A stretch of DNA of 64,000 nucleotides from Nocardia xishanensis NBRC 101358 (lineage in GTDB: Bacteria; Actinomycetota; Actinomycetes; Mycobacteriales; Mycobacteriaceae), in contig NZ_BDCF01000018.1 of NCBI RefSeq assembly GCF_001613365.1, forward strand, positions 62,001 through 126,000. Direction: 5' to 3'. The translations under genes were made by a program, and so were the position numbers. A model generated the notes under the pieces. It was not told the DNA's origin and did no database searches. It was given only the letters and a program-made list of their open reading frames with translations. Below are positions 42,652 to 51,394 of this stretch, piece after piece (the first letter of the stretch is position 1; every line of letters starts with the position of its first letter).

Positions 42652-43275
42652 ATGAAAATCGCAGTCTTCGGAGCCACCGGCAGCGTCGGCCGCTTGATCG
42701 TCGAGCAGGCGCTCGAGCAGGGTCACGAGGTCACCGCCTTCACCCGCGACGCGGCGGGCGTCACCCAGCGGCACGAGCGCCTGCGCGTGGTGGAGGGCGA
42801 CGTCTTCGACACGCACCAGGCCGAGCGGGCGGTCGCCGGTCAGGACGCGGTGCTGATCGCGCTGGGCGACGGTCGCAAGGGCCTGGTCCGCTACGCCGGA
42901 ACCAAATCGGTGGTGGAGGCGATGCACCGGACCGGCGTGAAGCGGCTGATCTGCCAGAGCACCCTCGGCGTCGGCGACAGCCGCGACAACCTCGACTTCC
43001 TCTGGAAGTACGTGTTTTTCGGCCTGCTGCTGCGCCGCGCCTACAACGACCACGTCGAGCAGGAGGCGTACGTGCGAGCCAGCGATCTGGACTGGACCAT
43101 CGTGCGGCCGAGCGCGTTCACCGACGGACCGCGCACCGGCAGCTACCGGCGCGGGTTCCCCGGGTCCGAGCGCGGGCTCACCCTGAAGATCGCGCGAGCC
43201 GACATCGCCGACTTCCTGCTCGAACAACTCACCGATTCGACCTATCTGCACCTGACGCCGGGCATCTCGAACTGA
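42652..43275 (+). CDS. NAD(P)-binding atypical short-chain reductase (NmrA/YwnB-like)
   Basis: 207 residues. Nucleotide-binding motif GATGSVGRLIVEQA at the N-terminus; further conserved VVEGDVFD, KRLICQSTLGVG and LDWTIVRPSAFTDG. This atypical SDR family includes NAD(P)H-dependent reductases and flavin-binding sensors such as BVR-B. No catalytic YxxxK is seen. AAGGAG precedes the ATG. It stands alone; its substrate is unknown. It is followed by a large stem-loop. Confidence 0.87.
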   Translation: MKIAVFGATGSVGRLIVEQALEQGHEVTAFTRDAAGVTQRHERLRVVEGDVFDTHQAERAVAGQDAVLIALGDGRKGLVRYAGTKSVVEAMHRTGVKRLICQSTLGVGDSRDNLDFLWKYVFFGLLLRRAYNDHVEQEAYVRASDLDWTIVRPSAFTDGPRTGSYRRGFPGSERGLTLKIARADIADFLLEQLTDSTYLHLTPGISN

Positions 43276-43299
43276 TGCCGCGCATCGAAAGCGATCTCC

Positions 43300-43358
43300 C
43301 ACACAGGCCACACGCCCCTCACAGCCTGCGCTTATGTGGGGCGTGTGAACCCTGTGTG
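43300..43358. terminator. Large interrupted stem-loop between two converging genes
   Basis: CACACAGG (43300-43307) pairs with CCTGTGTG (43351-43358), and CACACGCCCC (43309-43318) pairs with GGGGCGTGTG (43338-43347), around a 19-base loop. It lies 25 bases after the NmrA-like gene and 117 bases before the end of the GTPase gene. Confidence 0.6.
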
Positions 43359-43474
43359 CGATCACCTGCCGCGACCAACGCCCCCTCAATCGCGCGTGGG
43401 CCGCGGCGGGTTGGGCTGGCGAGCTGCGGCACGATGAAGCGGACGCGGCACTTCACCGGCGCGACCACCACGGT

Positions 43475-44623
43475 TCACGCGTGCTCGTGCAGCTCACCCC
43501 ACGCCGGGAACGGGTCGTCGAATTCGGCCCAAAGCTCTGGGCCCGCGGTGAATTCGGCGTCGGTGAGCAGGGCGTCGTCCAGCAGCGCGCGCACCCGGTC
43601 GCCGTCCAGCTTCACGCCGATGAAGACGATTTCCTGTCCCGCGGGCACTTCCAGCGACGACCACCACGCGGCGGGCTCGAAGGTCAGATTCGGTCCGGAC
43701 TGCGACCAGATCGCCGCCAGATTCGCCCTACTGGCGATCCAGCAGAAACCCTTACTGCGCAACATGCCTCGCAGCTGATCGAGAGCCGATGCCAATCGAG
43801 CCGGATGGAACGGGCGCTCCGCGGTGTAGGTGATGCTGCGGATGCCGTACTCCTCCGTCTCCGGAACATGGCCACCTGCAAGCTCTTCGGCCCAGCCTTC
43901 CGCCTCGGCCGCGACCACCGGGTTGTACCTTCCGGTGCCGAGCACCTCGCCGAGCTCGACGACGCCACGCTCGGCGCGCAGCACGCGAGCGCGCGGATTG
44001 AGCCGTCGCACCGTGGCTTCCACCGTCCCCGCGGCGTTGGCGCTCACCAGGTCGGTCTTGTTGATCAGCAGCACGTCGGCGAATTCCACCTGGTCCACCA
44101 GCAGATCGGCGATGCTGCGCTCGTCGCCCTCGCCCGCCTCCAGATTCCGTTCCGCCAGCGCCTGTCCGCGCACCAGCTCGCCGAGAAAGGTCGAGGCGTC
44201 CACCACCGTCACCATGGTGTCGAGCCGGGCGATGTCGCCGAGCCGAAAGCCGTCTTCGAATTCCCAGTCGAAGGTCGCCGCCACCGGCATCGGCTCCGAG
44301 ATCCCCGTCGATTCGATGACCAGCTGATCGAAACGCCCCTCCTTGGCCAGCCTGCCCACCGCCTCGATGAGGTCCTCGCGCAGCGTGCAGCAGATGCAGC
44401 CGTTGGTGAGCTCGACCAGCTTCTCTTCGGTGCGGTCCAGGTGTCCCTGGCCCGCGACCAGCGCCGCGTCGATGTTCACCTCGCTCATGTCGTTGACGAT
44501 GACCGCTACCCGGCGGCCCTCGCGATTGGCCAGGATGTGGTTGAGCAGCGTCGTCTTGCCTGCGCCGAGGAAACCGGACAGCACGGTGACGGGTAGCGGA
44601 TCGGAGCGCGTGGAAGTGGTCAC
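43475..44623 (-). CDS. COG0523/CobW-family zinc GTPase, Zur-type
   Basis: 382 residues. P-loop GFLGAGKTTLL, metal-binding GCICC, Walker B region and NKTD guanine motif; the C-terminal CobW_C domain is about 270-382. Members act as zinc metallochaperones under zinc starvation. A Zur box lies 6-24 bases before the GTG start and overlaps the -10 box TATCAT, so the gene is almost certainly repressed by Zur with zinc. No Shine-Dalgarno; the start is probably leaderless. The 200 bp downstream hold no supportable gene. The mycobacterial relative is Rv0106. Confidence 0.92.
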   Translation of the reverse strand: MTTSTRSDPLPVTVLSGFLGAGKTTLLNHILANREGRRVAVIVNDMSEVNIDAALVAGQGHLDRTEEKLVELTNGCICCTLREDLIEAVGRLAKEGRFDQLVIESTGISEPMPVAATFDWEFEDGFRLGDIARLDTMVTVVDASTFLGELVRGQALAERNLEAGEGDERSIADLLVDQVEFADVLLINKTDLVSANAAGTVEATVRRLNPRARVLRAERGVVELGEVLGTGRYNPVVAAEAEGWAEELAGGHVPETEEYGIRSITYTAERPFHPARLASALDQLRGMLRSKGFCWIASRANLAAIWSQSGPNLTFEPAAWWSSLEVPAGQEIVFIGVKLDGDRVRALLDDALLTDAEFTAGPELWAEFDDPFPAWGELHEHA

Positions 44624-44628
44624 AGGCT

Positions 44629-44647
44629 AATGATAATGGTTTTCATT
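44629..44647. promoter_or_regulatory. Zur box upstream of the zinc GTPase gene
   Basis: AATGATAATGGTTTTCATT is one or two bases away from the mycobacterial Zur consensus (AATGATAATCATTTTCATT, from memory). It overlaps the minus-strand -10 TATCAT (44635-44630), which lies 6 bases before GTG 44623. It also lies 50 bp upstream of thiD and might affect it. Confidence 0.85.
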
Positions 44648-44698
44648 TGCTTGACGGCGGCCGGGTGCGCGTCGCCCTTCAGGGGTTAGGGTCGGGCT

Positions 44699-45544
44699 GT
44701 GAAACTGCTCCCCCTTCCCGCCGACGGACAGACCCCGGTCCGCGTCCTCACCATCGCAGGCACCGACTCCGGCGGCGGCGCCGGAATCCAGGCCGACGCG
44801 CGCACGATGGCGATGTGCGGGGTGCACGCCTGCGTCGCGGTCGCGGCGGTGACGGTGCAGAACTCGGTCGGCGTGAGCGGCTTCCACGAGATTCCCCCGC
44901 AGATCGTCGCCGACCAGGTGCGTTCGGTGGTCCTCGATATCGGCGTCGGCGCGGCCAAGACGGGCATGCTCGCCTCGACGGCCATCATCGAGGCGGTGGC
45001 CGAGGTCTGCCGCGAAGTCGGCATCGGCCGCGACGGCGTGATTCCGCTGGTGGTCGATCCGGTGGCGGCGTCCATGCACGGCGACCCGCTGTTGCACGCC
45101 GAGGCGCTGGATGCGGTGCGCCACACGCTGATTCCGCTCGCCACGATCGTGACGCCCAACCTCGACGAGGTCAGGTTGATCACCGGAATCACGGTCACCG
45201 ACCAGGCCGAGGCGCGCCGCGCGGCCGAGGCGCTGCACGCCATGGGGCCGCGCTGGGCGATCGTGAAGGGCGGGCACATGCGCTCCTCCGAGCTGAGCAC
45301 CGACCTGCTCTTCGACGGCGAGAACTATTACGAATTCCCCGCGCCGCGCATCACCACCGGCAACGACCACGGCGGCGGGGACACCCTCGCGGCGGCCATC
45401 GCGTGTGCCCTAGCGCACGGTTATCCGGTGCCGGAGGCGGTCGAATTCGCCAAGGAATGGACCCGCCGATGCCTGGCCGCCTCCTACGATCTCGGCGCGG
45501 GCCACGGGCCGGTCTCGCCGCTGTGGCGGCTGAGTCGTTCCTGA
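44699..45544 (+). CDS. thiD: Hydroxymethylpyrimidine/phosphomethylpyrimidine kinase
   Basis: 281 residues. Ribokinase-like fold with the ThiD signatures IAGTDSGGGAGIQAD, VGAAKTGMLAS, PNLDEVRLI and the anion-hole segment NDHGGGDTLAAAIA. It phosphorylates HMP and then HMP-phosphate for thiamine synthesis. GTG start 6 bases after TAGGGT, with no ribosome site, so probably leaderless; there is no TPP riboswitch here, unlike thiC. Confidence 0.95.
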   Translation: MKLLPLPADGQTPVRVLTIAGTDSGGGAGIQADARTMAMCGVHACVAVAAVTVQNSVGVSGFHEIPPQIVADQVRSVVLDIGVGAAKTGMLASTAIIEAVAEVCREVGIGRDGVIPLVVDPVAASMHGDPLLHAEALDAVRHTLIPLATIVTPNLDEVRLITGITVTDQAEARRAAEALHAMGPRWAIVKGGHMRSSELSTDLLFDGENYYEFPAPRITTGNDHGGGDTLAAAIACALAHGYPVPEAVEFAKEWTRRCLAASYDLGAGHGPVSPLWRLSRS

Positions 45545-45716
45545 CGTCCGCGCCGTCTGGTGCGGCGAGCCGGGCGGGAAAACTTGTCGGTGGGCGGGTC
45601 CATACTGAAGTTGTCGCGAACACGGCCGGCCTCAATGGCGCGGCTCGGCCAGGAACAAGGGCGTTCGCAGTGGACGCGGCAAGGCCCCCGTGCCGTCCGC
45701 GGCGGCACCTTCGGGG

Positions 45717-46448
45717 TCAGGATGACTCGGTCGAAAAGGCGTGGTGCAGGGGTAGATCGGTGTCGATGACGATGCCGTTGAGACGGGCGTTGGCCTCGGC
45801 GAGCGCCGAGACGATCTCGGCGATGTAGGCGACGAACTTCTCGATCGGCATGGCGTTGGCCTGGAGCCGATTCGCGCCGAGCCACCAATCGGTGGCGGAG
45901 GCGACCGCGCCGAATATCGAATAGTTGACGAGCTCGACGCTGGCCACGTCGATCGACTCGTCCTCGACCAGACCGGCGAACAGCTCGGCGGCCCTGCGCG
46001 CCGACTGCCTGGCCGATTGCAGCGCGCGCTCGGACTCGTCGGCCTGTTGGGTGAAGTGACTGTGCAGCATGAAACGGAAGACGTTCGGGTGCTCGGTGAC
46101 CGCAAGCGCGTATTCCGCCGCGCCGCGGCGCACCAGTTCGCGAGCGGAGTCGTTGGTGAGGTCGATGCTGGAGATGACGCGCTCCCACAGCATGTCGCGC
46201 ACTCGGTCGACGATGGCGTTGTAGAGGTCGGTCTTGTCCTCGAAGTGCCGGTACAGCTTGGGCTTCGCGGCGCCCGCTTCCTTGGCGATATCGCCCATGC
46301 TGACGTCGGGGCCGAACTTGTCCAGCGCGCGGAACGCCGCGTCGACGAACTCGTCGCGCACCTTCACCCGATGCGCACGCCACCGCTCGGTGCGGGCGTC
46401 GACCCGCTTGGGCCGCGCCTTGTCGACTTCCCGGCGGCTGTGCATCAC
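45717..46448 (-). CDS. TetR-family regulator of the diiron/monooxygenase cluster
   Basis: 243 residues. The first 25 residues are basic, the HTH is at about 48-72 (VSMGDIAKEAGAAKPKLYRHF). GTG 46448 lies 7 bases after TACGGT (minus strand); ATG one codon later is the alternative. It follows the DUF4873 gene by 21 bp but also has this internal promoter. Its partner operon starts 550 bp away on the other strand, so it is the probable local repressor. Confidence 0.83.
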   Translation of the reverse strand: MMHSRREVDKARPKRVDARTERWRAHRVKVRDEFVDAAFRALDKFGPDVSMGDIAKEAGAAKPKLYRHFEDKTDLYNAIVDRVRDMLWERVISSIDLTNDSARELVRRGAAEYALAVTEHPNVFRFMLHSHFTQQADESERALQSARQSARRAAELFAGLVEDESIDVASVELVNYSIFGAVASATDWWLGANRLQANAMPIEKFVAYIAEIVSALAEANARLNGIVIDTDLPLHHAFSTESS

Positions 46449-46469
46449 GGATCCGACCGTACCAATCCC

Positions 46470-46805
46470 TCACCCGACCTCGGGCAACTCGGTCGGAACC
46501 GGGAACGGCGGACTGCTCTTGCCCGTGATGCGAAATCGCCGCCACGGATCGGGATCGCCGACATAACCCTCTCGGGCGCCGTGTTCGGTGCGGATGGTCA
46601 CCTTGGTGCGCGGCTCGTCACCGAGCGCGGCGGCCAGGTCGTCGTTGGGGCGGATCCGGCCGAACCACCGGTAGATGCCGTCGATCGGTTCCCGATAGCC
46701 ACGCAGTTCGACCTGCACTTGGATCTCGCGGCCGTGGGCGAGGATGGTCGCCGCGCCCAGGTAATCGGAGCCCGCGTGCGGACTGTCGGCGAAGGCGCTG
46801 TTCAT
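46470..46805 (-). CDS. DUF4873 protein
   Basis: 111 residues from the ATG with AGGAG upstream. A single small beta-rich domain (YLGAATILAHGREIQVQVEL, then IDGIYRWFGRI) covers the protein. This domain is often fused to or beside Baeyer-Villiger-type monooxygenases in actinobacteria, which fits the cluster here. No catalytic residues are known. Divergent from the diiron-protein operon and upstream of the TetR gene. Confidence 0.85.
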   Translation of the reverse strand: MNSAFADSPHAGSDYLGAATILAHGREIQVQVELRGYREPIDGIYRWFGRIRPNDDLAAALGDEPRTKVTIRTEHGAREGYVGDPDPWRRFRITGKSSPPFPVPTELPEVG

Positions 46806-46851
46806 CGCGGCTCCTGTGTTCGCTCGTAAAAACCCGGCTCGACCTCGACCG

Positions 46852-46925
46852 TTGACATCGAGTGAGACGTGGGACACACTCGTCAATGTACACGGAACTA
46901 GCGGTACTGGATACTAGGAGTTCCG
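46852..46925. promoter_or_regulatory. Divergent control region with two inverted repeats
   Basis: CGAGTG-N12-CACTCG (46859-46882), flanked by TTGAC and TCAA, and CGGAACT-N19-AGTTCCG (46893-46925). TTGACA at 46852-46857 could be a plus-strand -35. These lie between DUF4873 and the diiron operon and are candidate TetR sites. Confidence 0.45.
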
Positions 46926-46998
46926 CATCAGCGGGTCCTCGTTCCTCCGCCTTCCGGCACAGCGGATCGCAACCCAGCACAGAGAGCTGGTGGGGACG

Positions 46999-47964
46999 AT
47001 GACGTCCAGCCACGACTACGGCTTCCGGCCTGCCACAACGCCGTCCGGCGGGGCCGTCCGACGCCGCCGCCACATCGGCGATCGGCAGGCCACCGCACGA
47101 CGGCTGCTGTCCGCGGGCGCCGCGGAGGCGGCCTACGATCCCGATCTCGACATCGATTGGGACGCACCACCCGATCCAGCGAAGCATTGGCTTCCGCCGG
47201 AACGCGTGTCGCTGTACGGCAGCAGGCTGTGGGAGCTGCTGACCCCCGAGCAGCGACGCGAACTCGGCAAGCACGAGCTGGTCAGCATGCTCGGCATCGG
47301 CATCTACGCGCAATCGATGGTCTCCATGCTGATGTTCCGCGACGTCGTCGAAAGCCGCGATCCGGTAGACGATCACACGCGATTCACGCTCGCGGCGATC
47401 CGCGACGAGAGCCGCAACTCGACCATGTACAGCAGGCTGATCAACGCGACGGGCCTGCCGCCCTATCGGCTGCCTGCGCCGCTGCGCGCGCTGACCAAGC
47501 TCACGCTGTGGATTCCGGATGGTCCGAGCGCGCTCGGCTTCCGCTTGCTCGTCGAGGAGATGGCGGCACAGCTGCTGCGCGAGCTCACCGCCGACTCGGA
47601 CATCCAGCCGCATCTGCGCCAGCTGGCGATGCTGCACGCCGCTTCCAGCGCCCGCCACATCGCGGTGACGCGCGCGGAGTTGTTGCGCGCCATCGACTCT
47701 CGCGGGCCGATACGCGTCGCGCTGCACCGCTGGGCGCTCAGCGCCGTGGTCGCGGTCGCCTACGCGACGCTCGTACACCCGGCCGTCTATCGCGCCGTCG
47801 GCATCCATCCGCTCGCCGGAGCCGCGGTCGCCGTCACCACCGGCGCCTATCGACGCAACGCACGCGCCGCGACCGCGACCGTGCGCGAGTTCCTCCGCGA
47901 AACGCCACGGCCGCAGGGCAGTTCGCGGGTTCGCTCGATCACGAACAGGAGAGCGGTGCGATGA
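46999..47964 (+). CDS. AurF-like diiron protein with lost metal ligands (pseudoenzyme)
   Basis: 321 residues from ATG 46999; GTG 46990 is an alternative. It is a tandem paralogue of the next gene across its whole length (HWLPPERVSLYGSRLWELLTPEQR-type core). Compared with that copy, three expected diiron ligands are changed: Glu to Gln at 105 (IYAQSM), His to Asn at 140 (DESRNSTM) and Glu to Ser at 217 (HAASSARH). Glu137, Glu186/187, His213 and His220 remain. It is unlikely to hold a normal diiron centre and may be a structural partner of the active copy. Its stop overlaps the next ATG. Confidence 0.85.
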   Translation: MTSSHDYGFRPATTPSGGAVRRRRHIGDRQATARRLLSAGAAEAAYDPDLDIDWDAPPDPAKHWLPPERVSLYGSRLWELLTPEQRRELGKHELVSMLGIGIYAQSMVSMLMFRDVVESRDPVDDHTRFTLAAIRDESRNSTMYSRLINATGLPPYRLPAPLRALTKLTLWIPDGPSALGFRLLVEEMAAQLLRELTADSDIQPHLRQLAMLHAASSARHIAVTRAELLRAIDSRGPIRVALHRWALSAVVAVAYATLVHPAVYRAVGIHPLAGAAVAVTTGAYRRNARAATATVREFLRETPRPQGSSRVRSITNRRAVR

Positions 47965-48950
47965 CCACCGAAGCCAAACCCATCGTCACCACCGCGGGCG
48001 CTTCGACGGTGCGCCGCAAGACGGTCGGCGACCGGCAGAAGACCGCCGTGCGCCTGCTGCGCTCCTCCGCCGAGCGCGCCTACGACGGCGAGGTCGACAT
48101 CGATTGGGACGCGCCGATCGAGCCGGGCAAGCACTGGATGCCGGAACACCGGCAGTCGCTGTACGGCACCGCGCTGTGGGAAAGGCTCACCCCGGAGCAG
48201 CGCACCGAACTCGGCCTGCACGAGCTGGTCAGCGTGCTCGGTTTCGGCATCTTCGCGGAGGCGGGGCTGAGCACGATGCTCTTGCGCACCGTGCTGGAGA
48301 GCGAGCGACTGGTGGACGATCACACCCGCTACGCGCTCGCCGAGATCGGCGAGGAGACAAGGCATTCCACCATGTTCGGCCGCCTGGTGAATCTCACCGG
48401 CCTGCGCCCGTATCTGTTGCCGAAGACCGGCCGCAAGCTGGGCCGCCTCGCCGCCTTCATTCCGCTCGGGCCATCGACCTACGCGGGCACCTTGCTGATC
48501 GAGGAGATCCTGGACCGGTCGCAGCGCGAGGCCATGAACGATCCGGACCTGCAACCCCATGTGCGACAGCTGATGAAGATCCACGTGCTGGAGGAGGCGC
48601 GCCACATCACCTACGCGCGTGAGGAATTGGTGCGCGCCATCGATGCGCGCGGTAAGGCGTCCAACGCCTTTCACCGGCTGGTCTTCGCGGTGATGGTGCT
48701 CGGCGTGTATCCCGTGCTGATCGATCCGCGCGTCTACCGGTCGGTCGGCATCGATCCGCTGCACGGCTTTCTCGCCGCCTTCACCTCACCGAATTTCCGG
48801 GCGAACGCGACCTTCGCGGGCGAACCGCTGCTGCGTTTCGCGCACGAGGTCGGCATGCTCGACGGCGCGGTGATGCGACGGCTCTACCGCATGTCGCGCA
48901 GCGTGCCGCAGGACATTCTCGACGACCTCGACCGCCGTGCGGCGGCGTGA
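47961..48950 (+). CDS. AurF-like diiron oxygenase
   Basis: 329 residues. Both EX28-37(D/E)ExxH motifs of the p-aminobenzoate N-oxygenase family are intact: E100 to E132/H135 (EETRHSTM) and E182 to E212/H215 (HVLEEARHIT, with H208). Related enzymes oxidise amines or hydroxylate carbons. In this cluster with a flavin monooxygenase and an SDR, C-hydroxylation of a hydrophobic substrate is as likely as N-oxidation. ATG overlaps the stop of the degenerate copy, and the next frame overlaps its own stop. Confidence 0.9.
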   Translation: MTTEAKPIVTTAGASTVRRKTVGDRQKTAVRLLRSSAERAYDGEVDIDWDAPIEPGKHWMPEHRQSLYGTALWERLTPEQRTELGLHELVSVLGFGIFAEAGLSTMLLRTVLESERLVDDHTRYALAEIGEETRHSTMFGRLVNLTGLRPYLLPKTGRKLGRLAAFIPLGPSTYAGTLLIEEILDRSQREAMNDPDLQPHVRQLMKIHVLEEARHITYAREELVRAIDARGKASNAFHRLVFAVMVLGVYPVLIDPRVYRSVGIDPLHGFLAAFTSPNFRANATFAGEPLLRFAHEVGMLDGAVMRRLYRMSRSVPQDILDDLDRRAAA

Positions 48951-48967
48951 CCGGTGGGAGTGAAGCG

Positions 48968-50533
48968 ATGGCGACACGGCACTCGGCTCCGGTGCGCACC
49001 GGGGTACTGATCATCGGCAGCGGATTCTCCGGCCTCGGCATGGGAATCGCGCTGGACAAGGCTGGATTCGGCGACTACCTGATCGTGGAGAAGGCCGACG
49101 ACATCGGCGGCACCTGGCGCGACAACACCTATCCGGGCTGCGCCTGCGACGTGCCGACGCACCTGTACTCGTATTCCTTCGAGCCGAGGTGGAATTGGCG
49201 GCGGCTGTTCTCCGATCAGCCGGAGATACTCGCCTATCTCCAGGAAGTCGTGGCCAAGTACCGGCTGCGCGAGCGAATCATATTCGGCAAATACATGGTT
49301 CGCGGTTATTGGGACGAGGACGAGGGACGCTGGCACGCGTTCAGCGCCGACGGACAGGAGTACATCGCGCGCTTCATCGTCTCGGCCATCGGGGCGCTGC
49401 ACGTTCCGAGCATTCCGGAATTCCCCGGCAGTGCCGAATTCGCGGGAGCGACTTTCCATTCTGCGCGATGGGACCACGGGGTCGACCTGCGCGGCAAGCG
49501 GGTGGCGGTGATCGGGACCGGGGCGAGCGCAGTCCAATTCGTGCCGGAGATAGTCGGCGAGGTGGGCTCGCTGACGGTATTCCAGCGCACCGCGCCGTGG
49601 GTGCTGCCGCGCGCCGACGTGGTCTTCTCCGATCGGTTCCGCGCCGCGTTGCGCCGGGTGCCCGGACTGCGCTTCGCGCTGCGCAACGGCATCTACTGGG
49701 GCGCCGAGGTCGGCGCGTACGCGATGACCCGCAGGCCCGACCTGCTGAAGACGCTGGAATGGGTCGGCAAGCGGCACATCGCGCGCCAGATCGCCGATCC
49801 CGCGCTGCGCGCAACGGTGACGCCGGACTACCGCGCCGGCTGCAAGCGGCTGCTCGGCTCAGACACCTACTATCCAGCGCTGGCCGATCCGAAGACCACG
49901 GTGGTCACCGACCGCATCGACCACCTCACCGCCGGTGGCATCGTCACCGCGGACGGCGTCGAACACCCGGCCGACGTGATCATCTACGGCACCGGATTCC
50001 ACGTCATCGATTCGTTCACCGACCTGTCCATCACCGGACGCTACGGCATCGACCTCGCCGCGCGCTGGACGGTGGAGGGCGTGCAGGCGCACCGCGGGAT
50101 CACCGTGGCCGATATGCCGAACGCATTCTTCTTGCTCGGCCCGAACACCGGCCTCGGTCACAACTCGGTCGTCTTCATGATCGAATCGCAGATCCACTAC
50201 GTGCTGGACGCGATCCGGCGGGTGCGGTCGCGCGGAGCGGTGGCGCTGGTGCCACGGCGGACGGCGCAGGACCGATTCAACGCCGAACTCCAGCACAAGC
50301 TGGTCCGCTCGGTGTGGAACACGGGCGGCTGCCGCAGCTGGTATCTGGACGAGCACGGCAACAACCGCACGTTGTGGTCCGGCTTCACCTGGCAATACTG
50401 GCTACAGACCAGGCGGCTGCGCGCGGACGAATACGAGTTCATCGGTCCCGTGCCGAACGCTCCGGCGCTTCCTACCGTCGCGCTGGAAAACGTTCCCGCC
50501 CAGACCTTCCCGAGCGCCGTCACCGGCAATTGA
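48968..50533 (+). CDS. Baeyer-Villiger-type flavin monooxygenase
   Basis: 521 residues from ATG 48968 with GGGAG eight bases upstream; GTG 48947, overlapping the previous stop, is an alternative. FAD motif GSGFSGLGMG, the Baeyer-Villiger fingerprint FAGATFHSARWD and the NADPH motif GTGASAVQFVPE are all present. It would insert oxygen into a ketone to make an ester or lactone. Its place between the diiron oxygenase and the SDR suggests sequential oxidation: hydroxylation, dehydrogenation, ring or chain cleavage. Confidence 0.93.
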   Translation: MATRHSAPVRTGVLIIGSGFSGLGMGIALDKAGFGDYLIVEKADDIGGTWRDNTYPGCACDVPTHLYSYSFEPRWNWRRLFSDQPEILAYLQEVVAKYRLRERIIFGKYMVRGYWDEDEGRWHAFSADGQEYIARFIVSAIGALHVPSIPEFPGSAEFAGATFHSARWDHGVDLRGKRVAVIGTGASAVQFVPEIVGEVGSLTVFQRTAPWVLPRADVVFSDRFRAALRRVPGLRFALRNGIYWGAEVGAYAMTRRPDLLKTLEWVGKRHIARQIADPALRATVTPDYRAGCKRLLGSDTYYPALADPKTTVVTDRIDHLTAGGIVTADGVEHPADVIIYGTGFHVIDSFTDLSITGRYGIDLAARWTVEGVQAHRGITVADMPNAFFLLGPNTGLGHNSVVFMIESQIHYVLDAIRRVRSRGAVALVPRRTAQDRFNAELQHKLVRSVWNTGGCRSWYLDEHGNNRTLWSGFTWQYWLQTRRLRADEYEFIGPVPNAPALPTVALENVPAQTFPSAVTGN

Positions 50534-50545
50534 CAGGGGGATTGC

Positions 50546-51394
50546 GTGCGCCGTTTCGACAACAAGGTCGCCGTCATCACCGGCGCGGGCTCGGGCATCG
50601 GCCGGGCGCTCGCGCTGGAGCTGGCGCGGCACGGCAGCCGCCTCGCGCTTTCCGATATCGACGCCGGTGCGGTCGCGGACACCGCGGTCCGCTGCGAAAA
50701 GCTCGGCGCCACAGCGGTTCCCTATCAGCTCGACGTCGCGCAGCGGGCGGCGGTCTACGCGCATGCCGAGGACGTCCGCGCGGAATTCGGCGGCGTGAAC
50801 CTGGTGGTGAACAACGCCGGGGTGGCGCTCAGCGCCGACGTCATCGACATGGATTGGGACGATTTCGACTGGCTCATGAACATCGACTTCTGGGGCGTCG
50901 CGCACGGGACCAAGGCCTTCCTGCCCGATGTGATCGCATCCGGCGACGGGCACATCGTCAATATCTCCTCGGTCTTCGGGCTGATGGGGATTCCGTCCCA
51001 AAGCGCCTACAACGCCGCCAAATTCGCGGTGCGCGGCTTCACCGAGGCGTTGCGGCAGGAAATGCGCATCGCCGGATATCCGGTCGGAGTCACCTGCGTG
51101 CATCCCGGCGGCGTGTCGACCGCCATCGCCGCGAACGCGCGCGGCATTCCGGAGGGGGTCGACCGGGAGAAGGTGCGCCGCGGCTTCGAGCTGATCGCCA
51201 TGACCAGCCCGGAAGCGGCCGCCGAGATCATCCTGCGCGGCGTGCGCAAGAACAAGGCGCGCGTGCTCATCGGGCCGGACGCCCGCGGCTTCGACCTGAT
51301 CCCGAGGCTGCTCGGGCCGCACTACGAGGATCTCGGCGTGCCGCTGTACCGGCTGGGCAAGCGGGCCGCGGGCCGGTTCGGCATCGAGTTGTAG
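50546..51394 (+). CDS. Classical short-chain dehydrogenase/reductase
   Basis: 282 residues. Cofactor motif TGAGSGIGRALA, NNAG, catalytic Ser in VNISSVFG, YNAAK (YxxxK) and PGGVST. AGGGGG precedes the GTG start. It probably interconverts the alcohol and ketone handled by the monooxygenase. Last gene of the four-gene oxidative operon. Confidence 0.92.
   Translation: MRRFDNKVAVITGAGSGIGRALALELARHGSRLALSDIDAGAVADTAVRCEKLGATAVPYQLDVAQRAAVYAHAEDVRAEFGGVNLVVNNAGVALSADVIDMDWDDFDWLMNIDFWGVAHGTKAFLPDVIASGDGHIVNISSVFGLMGIPSQSAYNAAKFAVRGFTEALRQEMRIAGYPVGVTCVHPGGVSTAIAANARGIPEGVDREKVRRGFELIAMTSPEAAAEIILRGVRKNKARVLIGPDARGFDLIPRLLGPHYEDLGVPLYRLGKRAAGRFGIEL

Noticed and set aside
43360..43474. Short minus-strand ORF (about 50 codons) after the zinc GTPase, considered as an alternative zinc-independent ribosomal protein gene
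   Set aside because: The translation does not resemble S14, L28, L31 or L33, has no ribosome site and overlaps the large stem-loop.
44651..44656. TTGACG as a -35 box for thiD
   Set aside because: It lies 30 bases from the TAGGGT -10, too far for a standard promoter.
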